This document shows, piece by piece, positions 15,236 to 26,489 of a stretch of 64,000 bases of DNA. Origin of the DNA: Antennarius striatus (lineage: Eukaryota; Chordata; Actinopteri; Lophiiformes; Antennariidae); NCBI RefSeq assembly GCF_040054535.1, contig NC_090796.1, positions 12,861,501 through 12,925,500 of the forward strand. Direction: 5' to 3'. The position numbers and the translations under genes were made by a program. Every line of letters begins with the position of its first letter. The first letter of the stretch is position 1. The notes under the pieces were generated by a model, which made no database searches, had not been told where the DNA came from, and saw nothing but the letters and a program-made list of their open reading frames with translations.

Positions 15236-18200
15236 TCTCGCGGGCGCCTGTGTGTGTGTGTGTGTGTGCATGCGTGTGGTCCTTCCTGGTCTTCCTGGAA
15301 ACAGAGGCACAGGTTGTGCTGGAAGGTGGATAGTGTTGCTGTGTTGTGGCGTTGCTGTCAGCCCGCTGCTGCTCAGGATGGATGTGGGAAGCAGAGGGCA
15401 GGCGTATCACTGTGTCACCTCTCAGACCACCGGGTGCCACGCCCTGCAGTCAATGACACGTCCGCCTCCACGCGCCTTCAAGACAACCTGCTTTTCTTTT
15501 CCTGGCTGGGTTCTAATATGTTTGAATGATTCAATCGTCATTGAGGAGTAGAGATTGACTGACGATCAATTTTACTTTTCCTTTTTCTAACTTGACTTTA
15601 ATGTGTGAGACAAAAATAAACATAAGTTTTACATACTCCAGGCCGTTTCTTCTTCTTCTTATTATAGTTTTCTGTTTTTCTTCCTGTTAACCAATGAAAG
15701 TAAGACATTCAGGCATCCCTGTGCAGCTATTTAGTTCATGCATTCTATTTCAGAAAAAAACATTTTTTTCTGTCACAAATAAGAATGAGTTTGTTTTTGT
15801 TGTATTTGTTTAGAAGAGGCGCTTCCATATGCAATGGATGACAGCAGCGAGAAGAACACCGAAGCAGGTCAGGACCTCATTACACTTTTCCACCAATAAT
15901 GAGTACAAATGTCCAACTAATTGTTCGCAGTGGGAAAGGGACATTGAATTGTTCCTTCCTTTAAATTTACGCTTTACATTTCCTCTCAGCTTGGTCATCA
16001 GATTATGCTAACTACTACCAAGGGTTATGGGATTGCCCGGCCGAGGAGTCGGACGAGCTGGCCTTCCAGAGAGGAGATCTGATCTACATCATTAGTAAGG
16101 TCAGTGTCACCATCAGCAGAAGCACTCTAACTTTTCTGAGGATCCTGTGCTTCCTGGACCCACATGTCGCAGTCAGGTGAAAATGAAACGGGATATTACT
16201 GCAATTCTTTTCTAATGTGAACCATTTCTGATTGTCCCCTTGACTCTTTGACATTACTGGAGCAATTACAGAATTAAAATGGGACTCAGATGCATGAAAT
16301 GTGGAATTATTTAAGGGTTAAACAACATCAACCCAGTAATCACTTAGTCCTAATTTACTTTGTGAACATGCTGATATCCCCCACATCTAAATTCTTCTGT
16401 TAGTAAGCACTTGTATCTAAATGCAGCAGTGAAGCACCCACAGTGGCATTGTCTCTCTCCCAGGCCACTAGGGTGAAGTACCATTCAGGGTGCTGTGTAA
16501 TGGTGCTGTTGTTCATTATGGAACCTCTATCACCAGGGTTAATTGAGTAGGCATCCATGCGAAGCTCTTCCTTTCTGTTTGACATAAACTGCAGGTGAGG
16601 CCATCCTGCATCTCAGCTCTTTTCTCTCAATCTATTTCCTCGTGTTTTATGACCATCTTGTAGCTACATGCAGAGTATCTGCTAGTGAAAAGACACCCTA
16701 CTGGAAATCAATGGCTTGTAATTTGGGAACTTTTACTCTGCTGTGTTCGGGGACTTGTTCCTCGACTGTTGCTATTGAATCATCATGTTTCTGTGTTCAC
16801 GTTAAATTATCTGGAGAGCAGAGGGAGGAAGAATTACTGCAAATTTGTCTTTTTGTGCTGGCAATTATGTGGCAGAGATTGAGAAACACGACCAGATGAT
16901 TTCTTGTATGTTTAATCTGCAGTTTGCCACTGAGTTTTAATTAATTGGAATATTTCTGTGGGGTTTTAGAGCAGAAACAACAATCAGCTGTATCATAAAT
17001 CACAGAAGATTTAGATCCGAGAGATAAACAAAATAGAGCCGTAAAATAAAACACAGGTGAAATATGACCTTCACAGAAAAAGGGAATTTTAATTGAGTTT
17101 GTCTTGGCCGTGTCAGATTAATGCGATGCCAGCCTTCTCTGTCTGTGTGTGCTGGTTGATAGAGGAAAATGTCAAAACAGCCAAGACCATTTTTCACATG
17201 AGGATGACAAAGGCAACACACTTGGGGAAACAAAGGGGACCCGGCTTTGTGCTGCAGATCCACCTCAAACAGCCTCAGCCCTGCCTGTCCTATCACTTTT
17301 CACTGTATGGATCAGGTTTCTACTACTCTGAGAACCTTAAAACCAACCAAATCAGGTTGGAGACGAGATTTGCTACTAATATCTCACGCTGTTCATGAAA
17401 CAGATCACTCTTGTTTCCTCAAGCTCGTACGGCGAAGTTACAACACAGTGACGGAACGAGAGATCGTTCTAACTATCCTCTTGATGGATTTCAAATCAGG
17501 GTCTGGTTGTAAATTATGCAGAGGTGATCTGCGAACTGCTTCTGGATGTTTTGTGTGACAACACGACTCCAACCGTGTCCCATTTTGCGCCCTTAAAGCA
17601 TCACAAAGCATCACATTTCCCTCATGAGTAGCGTTATTTGGATTATAACCTGTAATCGGCTATTTATTTTAATGAGCCCTTGGGGAGGGCTTCCCTGTGT
17701 CTTCTGTGTGTACACACAGGCGCTCATCAGTGCTCAGTTTTACGGGGGATTCCTGAGAACCCTGACCTCGGTGAGTGAAATACGGGCCCTTGGCTAGAAC
17801 TCAAGTCTGTCGCTTAACTGGGGACCCAGACACATGAAATGGCCGTAATAAAACCAGCACTCATAAATTCTCTTAGAGGGTGGGAGGCCTGGTTGTCTGT
17901 GCTGTTATGTCAACACTGACCATAATTACAAGGTAATAAGGACACGCTCTAAGTGCTAAATCAATGGTGCTAACAAACTGTTATTTTTAAAGCTGGGATG
18001 TGATTGACTGCTGAAGTGCAGAATGGGATAGCCACAGGCGTGGTGTCATATGGCTGTGAACTGAGGAGAACATGCCGATTGTATAAAAGGCCCTCATCCA
18101 TCATTATCGATCTCTCACTTACTGTAAAGTGGGGGCATTTTTACTGTATTCCTGTTTTTTTTTCCTCCCTTGTGTGTCGCTGTACGTGCGCTCATATTTG

Positions 18201-21200
18201 TGTATCACTGACAAAGCAAATAAATTAGGAACCTCACAACTCATATGAATCCCATTAGTTCAAGAGAATTAATCTCGTGGCGCGGCTCTGCAGCCGGTTT
18301 CAGCGATGCCTAACTCTCTTTCCGCAGAGCTTGATGGCGATGCTCAGCGTGCTGATGCATGAGGTAGAAACGCGCCGTGAAATTTGTCTTGTAAGTTTTG
18401 CTCTGGCATTTCATTTCTGAGAGCATGCATTTTTTTTTAAATGCACATTATAGGTTTACACTGACATTTTATTGTGTGGTGACAAATACTCGTAAGACCC
18501 CACCACCACCAACACCACCAACATCCCTACCCCCCTTCTTTTTTTCTTTTGCAATATCACACTCTTAGATTTTTTTTTTAACTCTGTTGAAATCGTCGAG
18601 GTGTTTCATGCGCGTTTCCACTACATCATAGCCTGAAACATGCAGCGGGATATTTGTCATATGATTTACAATGTGTTGTTAAAGCATCGCATTAATTTAT
18701 CACAGCAGCTAAAAGCAATAGTTTAACTTCTCCCTGACATGTGTAGTGTCAGCCATATCACGCACTAAACCATACGGTTGTCCTGCATTCTTCCCGTCTA
18801 ATTTATGCATCCAGAATCAAAAGACACGGGCTCTACAGGTCAGCTGTCACATTCCTGTATTCCCACAGGCACTCATGGAGAACGGCTAGATGGAGTGGAA
18901 AGAGATTTATGACACAAACCCATCCAGGGTCCTTAAAACTCTGGCAAGCACCGCTGCCACCTCTTCCTCTTTCTCTCCGCCGCCCTGCTCACCTCTCCTC
19001 CTCCGTTCGCCGTCCAACCAAAACCCAGAGAGAGTGAGAGAGGCCAGCCAATCCGATGGGGAGCATCACATCACATTTGGCCAAAGAATTGGGCTGCAAC
19101 TGGCTGTTGGAGACAATGAGATTGTAGACACCACTGACACCTTGTGGCGGTTTCCTAAAAAGGACAGTTTTATTTAAGACGCCTCACACAAACAGCTGAT
19201 TTACAGCCCTTTTCCATTTCCTTGCAGTGATTTACTCTTTCTTGGAAAAACACAAGTTGTATTAGAAATTGTGTTCTAAAATCTATTTTATGTTGTTACA
19301 CCGTGATTGTCCTTCCTTGGGGTCATAACAGACTCCTCTGTTTAACAAGCTGGTTCGGCCCGCTTGTCCAAGGGTCACACCGAATGAATGCAGCTGAAGA
19401 AAAGGGAAAGTAGACAAACAATTAGATGGGAAAAGTCAAGCAAGAGAGACAAAGGCAGTGGATCCCTTTATTCTTTTGTGTGAACTCTGTACCCCCTCTC
19501 CTTTCTCCTTTTCTCTGTCACAAGGCCATTTAAAGACCCCTGGCTGCTATTGTAGCCATAGACACCAAGACGCTTTAGACAGGGAAGACATCCTATTTAC
19601 CACCCAAAGTAGCAGGGGGTGAGTCTGGGGTTTGGGGTCATGCAGAAGGCAGCGGTCATCCCCCGGTCAACTACAGTAGGTCATTATTCAGCCCAAGCCA
19701 ATAGCCCAGAACCACGTCCGAGCAGCCCACCCCCAATCCATTCTGCTTAATTATTATAAATGAGGGGCGGCGTAAACAGCCATCATTACAGACACTCAGT
19801 GGCATTCACAAATCCACTTTAAATTGCTATTAAGTTAAGGAGCTATCTGTAATCCCAGGCGTGCATTAGAAAGGAGCGAGTAGGTTTTCTTTTTATTAAA
19901 TCTCATCGTCCCTGAGATATTTTCAAACGTTCTCATGCTCTGTCATGTTTCCAATTTGAAGCCAATTCACTGATTTAATTAAAAGCCCACTTGGAAAAAA
20001 TGGACACTAAGTAGCCATTTCGTTCTGTGGTTGTGTGGAATGATCATCCATATTTCTGGATGGATTTAGACAAGATTTCTTTTGGCATGGAATCCTAACG
20101 GCCTCCCCAAAATAAGCACTTTCAGTCACAGCGTCAGGTGTTATTGGGTCATTCGAGAGCAGCGAGGGGAGCTCGCTAACCTGATAACGGGTTTCAGATT
20201 GTGAGCTTCTGACTGGTCGAGGTGTCCATGATTCTTTTTTAAAGTGACCAGTGATGGAAGAACTGCAGAGAGCTGCGGTGTGTCTGTTGAGTGTATGTAG
20301 AAGAGAAGGATAAAGAAACAGAATAAAAAAACTAGAGACGATGCGAGTGGAGAGCCTGTTTCAGGAGAGATGGAAAGAGAGGGAATAGAACGAAAGGAGG
20401 GAGGGGGGATGGGGATGAGGATGAGGGAGGAGGGAGGGAGGGAGGGAGGGAGATTGTAACACCCAGGCGGCGGGTTCAGCGGCAGGGCAATGAGAGACTT
20501 CCTGCGCTCCATCACGCCCAAGGCCTGCCTCAGTCAGCTGGTGGCCGAGGAAAGATGCCTCATGTGTCAGGCTTATTAGCACTCCCCCTAGTTTGTATGC
20601 ATTTGGGATTGTGTGAGAGTGTGTGTGTGTGTGTGTGTGTTTCAAGTGGGAGCATCTGTGTGTGTTTAAGAGCAAGGTGAGAAAGGAAAAGAGGATATGC
20701 ATTCAGAATCTGTTATACATTCGCCATGAAATGCTTTTTTTTTTATTCAGACGCCATGATGGCGACGTGACACGAAACCCGCCTTGTCGTTCGCCGCATC
20801 CGACCAACCTCGAGTCACCTTCTCCCCACTTCAGGCTCGGCTAGCTGTCAATCCATCCTCCGGTCGGGAAACGTGAGCGATGGGCCTATCAGAATGCCAC
20901 CATTAGCCAGCCCCCTGAGTGGTAAATAAACGATTGCGCCGGTACACTGCAGGTGTTGCCATGGCAACCAACTCTCAGCGCCAGCCCCCGCTCACGCTCA
21001 TTCCCCCGCTTTCTCGACGGAGGAGTCACCGGGAGGTCAATGAGTCAACGCGCCGCAGCCGCCACGACACGGCGCTGTTCGGCCCCCCTCCCTTTCTCCC
21101 TCTGCTCCCATACGGAGTGGATTTGATCAGCGTCCAGCTTGCAGCAAACACAAGCTGTGATGTGTGTCACCTTTCACACTGAGACAACACACAGTGTGCT

Positions 21201-23910
21201 GCGCTACATCTTGTTAATGAGATAAAAGCAGACATTTCCCCCGGACTCAACCTCTGAGGGACGCTGGGTTTTTTCCTCTCCTTCGGAGTATCCTGAAGGG
21301 AACATCTTCCGTTTCAGATGAATATTAGACAACTATCATTTACAGTAGCACAATATTTCCAAAATATGCCCACGGTGTACACCAGCGAAGCTTAAGATGT
21401 AAAATCACAGCAAAAACAAATCAACCCAAAAGACAAAAAGAGGAATACTAACAGAAGGAAGAGGACATTGAGGAGTTAGCATAGTTTTTGTCATTTGGAT
21501 AATTTACTCTCCACGCCTCTTGGAATGTCCCTATTACAGCAGGTGTACTCTGGATGAACCCATTTCAAGCATGAGGAAGATGGACTCTGCACGCCTGACA
21601 GACTTGCACTGCCATTGGCACCCACTTTGTGATGTAGCAGTTGTATTAAAATGGCGGCGCTGATAATCCAAAAGACCTTTCTCAGGGAGAATTTGAGACT
21701 GACTGCACAGATGGGCCGCGGAGATAAATAAAACTCTCTGTCAGTACGGTTGGTGGAATAGTGCTGCGACGCCCCCAAGGGAGAGAAAAACTGTTTCACT
21801 CACTCTCTCCCAATGCCTCCCCCCGTCCGTCTGTCTACCCTCTCTACCTCCTCTGTTCACGTTATCACGAATGGGACCCAGAGCCAGCTTTCCGCAACCG
21901 GGCTTTACCCTCTACGGTCTAACAGGGAGCATAAAAAGACCATTTCAGTGTTAACTTTCCTCTGCGTTAGGAGCTTCATCCCGCGCTGAATTGCTAGTCA
22001 GAGTTTGCCAGAGAGCCAGGCGTCCTGGAACATCCCAGTCAGAGCTGTCAGTGAGGTTTGTCAGAGAAAATGATGAGGCCTGGGTGGACAATTTGCTTAT
22101 TGTGTGTACCTGTTTTTGCCGTACGAACACTTGAGTGTTGTCGTTTATCACTTTCTAAGCGATACATTCATCCTCGCTGTCCAAACACAACTCATTAACC
22201 GCAGGCCTCATTCCTCTGGCTCAGGAGAGGTGTCAGGTCAGGATGATAGGCTGAACCTCAGACAAAACGCCATCAGTCATGTCAGAGTGTGTGTTTTTAT
22301 AACCAGAACCCGCAAGAGCAATAAAGGTCCGACTCTAATCTCGACACATCACACTCACACGGACGTGTGTATGCTTACACAGGCTTGCACATACATATTT
22401 AGTGCTTGTCAGTGATATCAGTGTGTGTTTTTGGTGCTGAGATGAAGAGTACACAGTTATTTTTAATCTGCCGGGGCGAAGAGGAGACAAACGCGGCCGG
22501 GCTCCTCGTTCCATCAGGGCAGGAAAATGATGTCTGGCTGGTTCTTCCTTTGCTGGGCTTTAACAAGCCCTTCTGGTCTCTGGCCAAATATTGATCCGCT
22601 ACAGATCTGGTTAGAGCCCAACTGCTGTGATGACATTAGCATGTGAAATGCGTAAAATATATGATTTGTTTGATTCCACACGGGCCGGAGCACCAGAACA
22701 TTTTCACTTTTCACGAGGAAGAGAAAATGTCTGATTCTGATTCTTGCAATTTTGATTAAATCTTACAAATTGAAATTTGTAAAAAGCAATTTGAATAATT
22801 CACTTCTATTAGGCCTCATTTTATAAGAGTGACTTTAATTTCTTAGGATACATTTTAAAAAAAATTCTAGCCTCAAACAATAGCAGCTGGGTATATTTAA
22901 ATTAAATTTTCAACATCTTCACTTTGAATACGCTCTCGGGTTATAGTTTTTAATTCAGTCATTCACAACTCAGGTTTTTATTGTATTTTTTTAACTACTG
23001 AAACAGACAAAAGGTGGCAAGATATTTTGCGTTTTAAGTTTTTAATTTTAAAATCCGTCAAATATAAAATACTGTTTTTTAAAGTCACAATAATTAAGTC
23101 TACAAAATTAAAATGAATTTTAAATGCTGACCAGAACATCCAAATTAATTCCCTTAAATTTTTGTTTCTACTAGCCCTAATAAAAAACCCTCGGGCTGTT
23201 TTACCTCTGGTCTCAAGAAACCAAGGAGATTTCATTAAATCAAGTGTGGCTTTATTTTTTGGAAATAATCACTTTAAGTGCAATTCATCTGTAACCCAGA
23301 ATTAGCATTACATATTTTCTCTATAAATGGCGTGCTCTGATCACATTTGTTAATCACAGTAGAGAAATTAAGCCTTGTTATAATTAGTCTGGAAAGCAGA
23401 CATGCTGTTGTTACGGCTGTGGAGCAGTTTAAAAAAGGCTGTTTTATTTTAGACATTCATTGCCTCAATAGTCTTGTTTACCGTTTTCTTCCATTTTTGA
23501 ATGAAACCCTGGAGGCTAATGTAACCACTGTCTAATAGAATATTGTGCGTGACTTTTTTTGCGGGTGAAATCTAAGATTTCCTTTTGTAGAATCTGAGAA
23601 TTTTTAACCCCACTATTATAGTAGATACTGTACCCGATCAGGGCCATGTGTAATTGCTGCTTGAATGGAGCTCTACTGTTAACAATATGAGAAATAAAAG
23701 GGAGTCCATTCTACACTAAAACTAAATCGTGAGATCTGTGCTTAATTCTGCTTCGTTTACTTGTCTTAGAACCCGTCAGACACTTAGGGCTTGTTTATTT
23801 GTTCATTTATTGTCCAGGAGTACAACATTTACGGCTGGTGGATTGGCGAGCTGAACGGCATCGTGGGTATTGTCCCAAAGGACTTCTTGCACCCTGCTTA
23901 CATCCTCTGA
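9660..23910 (+). CDS. skap1: Src kinase-associated phosphoprotein 1, eight 3' coding exons (5' partial)
   Basis: Cytosolic immune-cell adaptor that couples T-cell receptor signalling, through ADAP, to integrin adhesion (family knowledge). Coding exons: 9660-9740, 10411-10494, 10583-10707, 11236-11299, 13247-13441, 15814-15867, 15990-16099 and 23818-23910. All have AG/GT borders and compatible phases, giving 267 residues and a TGA stop. The human protein is about 359 aa, so roughly 95 N-terminal residues are missing to the left. The PH domain runs from [20 protein letters not shown] to DQIRIVLR. An acidic linker follows with candidate phosphotyrosines EEPYDDIEG and EDIYEVMP. The SH3 domain runs from [12 protein letters not shown] to [10 protein letters not shown]. 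The linker DLSSTLIP and the poly-Glu-YDDI motif favour SKAP1 over SKAP2, as does synteny. The last intron is about 7.7 kb. The donor after 10707 (gtctgt) is weak. The RK preceding DYxxYY in human SKAP1 is absent. Confidence 0.93.
11300..13246. other. skap1 intron between PH-domain and linker exons
   Basis: No exon was recognised. Open frames at 11613-12022 on both strands lack any family resemblance or splice support. Part of the right half resembles a common fish interspersed repeat and is listed separately. Confidence 0.6.
12195..12420. repeat. Decayed interspersed repeat (fish type)
   Basis: The phrase around 12215-12265 (tacatagcacatttcaaac, then a ttcagaatgatttacata-like stretch) resembles a very common teleost interspersed repeat that carries an agtgctttacat-like core, followed by A-rich sequence. 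Family assignment is from memory of the motif only. Confidence 0.35.
13482..13560. repeat. (CA)n microsatellite with CGCA interruptions
   Basis: About 78 bp of CA repeat starting 40 bp after the skap1 13247-13441 exon, interrupted by gcacgcacgcac and by ctcac. Intronic. Confidence 0.95.
14228..14480 (+). pseudogene. Coding-like fragment of unknown origin in a skap1 intron
   Basis: From about 14228 the + strand is open for roughly 80 codons and reads like globular protein: [20 protein letters not shown], then [18 protein letters not shown]. It ends at a stop soon after. The opposite strand is also partly open here. It has no skap1 role that I can see and no start or splice context I trust. 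A decayed transposase or captured cDNA fragment is possible; I cannot name the family. Confidence 0.25.
15150..15270. repeat. (GT)n microsatellite, compound
   Basis: About 75 bp of pure GT, then a gcgctctcgcgggcgcc interruption, then a second shorter GT run. Intronic to skap1. Confidence 0.95.
19700..20010. promoter_or_regulatory. Candidate conserved noncoding element (skap1 intron)
   Basis: Non-repetitive block with TAAT/ATTA cores and no open frame, in a style typical of vertebrate developmental enhancers. Conservation not tested. Confidence 0.25.
20395..20452. repeat. Purine-rich GGGA/GGA tract
   Basis: Imperfect repeats of gggat, gagg and ggga on the + strand; the complementary strand is pyrimidine-rich and creates a false Pro/Ser-rich frame. 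Confidence 0.85.
20750..21130. promoter_or_regulatory. Intronic CpG-rich segment, possible enhancer or alternative promoter
   Basis: CpG-dense compared with the surrounding AT-rich intron. It starts with a perfect palindrome CGCCATGATGGCG (20752-20764), two head-to-head YY1-like GCCAT cores, next to a CRE-like gacgtgac (20764-20771). No convincing exon follows, so the promoter role is inference. Confidence 0.35.
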
Positions 23911-24263
23911 GCTCCAACAGGTACCAAACCACTCTCTTATCATCAGCATTATGGACCATTATAGTGGCCTAATACACAGAAACAGTCCCCCTGGTACTCA
24001 TCCAGATTGCCATTGAGGTATATTCAGTCGTTGACCTGCCATTTATGGCATCTGCTGGCTGCAAGAAGTACTACATAAAGCAATCTGAACGGTGCAATGG
24101 CCAAACGAGTGAGAATAAATATGTGTAACAAAAGCATGATCACAGCGTCAGTTGTCCTATTTAAGAAAATGATTCCGTAATACTGTTAGATAGGCCCTGC
24201 TTAAAATGAATACTGAATTATTAATGCATGCTTCTCTAATACGTTTTTTTTTTTCTTCCGTAG

Positions 24264-25255
24264 TGATGCTGCTGACACATCTGGCCATGAATTTCAAAGA
24301 CAATCCAGTCAGATAATCTTTTGATTATTGTGTAAATTATGTCATGCAAATCTGCTGCAGTCGTACTTATCCCTGTACACTGCAAACCATCAATAGATGG
24401 AAAACCAGAGGCCAAACAGTTAATTAATCAGTCAGTAGACTGAAAATCCATTAATTAATTTCTCATGTCAATTCGTTGCTTTTCTCCATTTTATATCATT
24501 CTGAATTAAATATATTTGTTTTTGGCCTAAGATCAGACAAAAGTTTCATTTGTAGATGTCACTGTGAGCCCTGGTGAATTGTAATGGGAATTTTTCAGAC
24601 CGAATGGTTAATTTTTAAATCAGCTAAAATAACAAAATAATCAATAATGAAAGTTTATTGCAGGCCTGGTGACAATTAATTATTTTGAACCAACACATTT
24701 ATCAGTTCACTGGTTTGAATGAATTACATGCAGAACGTGTGTCTTAGTTTCTTTATCCCCAACTTTCATTTATAAAAAGCCTCAAGATGTTAAATGTATA
24801 GATTAACACGTTTTTATGCCGCATTTACCTGGAGTGTCATAGAATCCCATGGCAACTGCCTTTTTAGTCGTTTGGTGTAGTATGATTTTTAGCCGCTAGG
24901 GGGCAGGCTCGGCTAGACCTGTGTCTAACATCAGTAAAATTCAACCTTAGAAATTAAACAAGAACTCTGTAAAGGAGAAAAACTATTTATTTGAAATAAT
25001 TAGATCAAATCTTGCATAGCAACACGGCCACCAAAAAGTCAAGATGTTATTATGGCATTTGTAGATCCATGTAAGCAAATAAGTTTTCTTGGAAAGGGGA
25101 CATGGTTTCTTAAAAAAAAATAAAAATTTAAAAGCAACTCAGTTTCACAACGGAAAGAAAGAAAAACCCACTGACTAGCCCTCATGTCTGCACCAAGGAT
25201 GAACAACAAGCTCATTTGTGTGCGCAACGGTACAATAAACTCTGGGTCCCTTATT
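24264..25255 (+). other. skap1: skap1 3' UTR terminal exon (approximate end)
   Basis: Ten bases after the skap1 stop there is a donor (aacag|gtacca, intron from 23921). A strong acceptor with a T-rich tract, ttcttccgtag, ends at 24263. The terminal exon would then be noncoding. The first canonical AATAAA is at 25234-25239, with others at 25512 and 25554, so the 3' end is uncertain. With only 10 nt between stop and junction, nonsense-mediated decay is not expected. Confidence 0.5.
24893..24906 (+). promoter_or_regulatory. CTCF-like motif (forward)
   Basis: CCGCTAGGGGGCAG matches the vertebrate CTCF core well. It lies in the 3' region of skap1, between the converging skap1 and snx11 genes. Confidence 0.55.
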
Positions 25256-25966
25256 AAATGCAATAACATTAATTCAAATTTCAAGCAGCAACAGAGGTGC
25301 GGAAAAAATTGTTGAGGTCAGACTGGAAAACGCTTAAACAGGTTTCACACCAATTATACTTGAGGCTGTGGTTTTGTGTATCCAAACACCAGTGTTGCCT
25401 TGAAAGTAGGACCCATTTTTTCCCCACTGTAGGACTTTTGAACTCTTAAAAAAAAGAAATTAAAATCCAGCAGAAAATAATGAAATTACAACAGTGCACT
25501 ACATTTAAGGAAATAAAATGTGATGGTGTGTATTGCACAGGGATTTCAGCATGAATAAATTGGTTTTGACTTTATTCACCGACCCATGCTGTGACAACAA
25601 ATATGAGGTTAAAGGAAGCCCATCAAACAACCGTTGGGGGCATTTTATGATGCGTGAACTCAAACGTGACGCCAAAGCAGTTGATCTGAATTTTTAAATG
25701 AGAGCAAGTAACTAGCTTTTTTCAAGCCGGTCTAAATACAGCGCTCAGATGCCCCTGTTCCTCCTGTTCATACATCTTAGAGATCCCTGACGTGATTTCA
25801 ATACGACTGATGTGAGTTGAACAAGAAGGTATGCCTCCACAGTCAGTATGAATTATTAGAGTAAAAACTACCAATTATTGAAGATGCCTGAACCTTAGAC
25901 TTGAAAAATGTTGAACCGCTTCAAGTATTTGTCAAATATCTGAAGACTACTGCAAAATACCAGAAT

Positions 25967-25972
25967 TTTATT
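25967..25972 (-). terminator. snx11: Probable snx11 poly(A) signal
   Basis: AATAAA on the minus strand about 520 bp downstream of the snx11 stop codon. Best candidate by position; cleavage was not verified. Confidence 0.45.
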
Positions 25973-26078
25973 TTGAATAGTTGATTAAAAAAAATAATTT
26001 CATCCATTTACATAAAAATAAAACCTTCATCTCTTCATATAGATAAAATAACCTGAACGCGTCCTTTTGTGAAGTTGG

Positions 26079-26094
26079 GCGCCCTCTGCTGTTC
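26079..26094 (-). promoter_or_regulatory. CTCF-like motif (reverse)
   Basis: The minus strand reads AACAGCAGAGGGCGCC, close to the CTCF core. It points towards the forward motif at 24893, giving a convergent pair about 1.2 kb apart. Confidence 0.5.
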
Positions 26095-26489
26095 ACAAAA
26101 AAGAAAACAAGCTTCGTTACAGGGTCTTAAGACGGGAGAGAAATAGTAATAAACTGGGAATATTGAAGAGACCTGGGTGGAAATAGAAGCTTTTTAAAAT
26201 TCTACAACTTCTTTTAAGGGTTAAACCTACAACATGTGAAAGCTTTAAATTAGATAGTAGTTTTGAAACGACATACCTAACTCTTTGGTTGATTAACAGG
26301 ATCGCCCACATTGTGTTGTTCAAAAATTCTTTTAAGATAACGTTTAGGGCATCATAAAGAAAATTCAATGCTATTGTTTAAACTTAAAGTCCCTCACTCC
26401 ACCCCAGTGTGGTTTCATGGAGTGTATCTGCCCTTCAGCTATGTCTCCACCGCAGACATTTCATTAGTCACCAGGACAGGCAGGTTTTT

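Larger units (their letters stand above)
16100..23817. other. skap1: Large final skap1 coding intron (7.7 kb)
   Basis: Bounded by the donor gtcagt at 16100 and an acceptor cag at 23815-23817. No internal exon was recognised and the flanking exon phases already join in frame ([12 protein letters not shown]). It contains a GGGA/GGA-rich tract near 20395-20452, a short GT run near 20619-20641, a CpG-rich segment (20750-21130) and a possible conserved element near 19700-20010. Confidence 0.8.
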
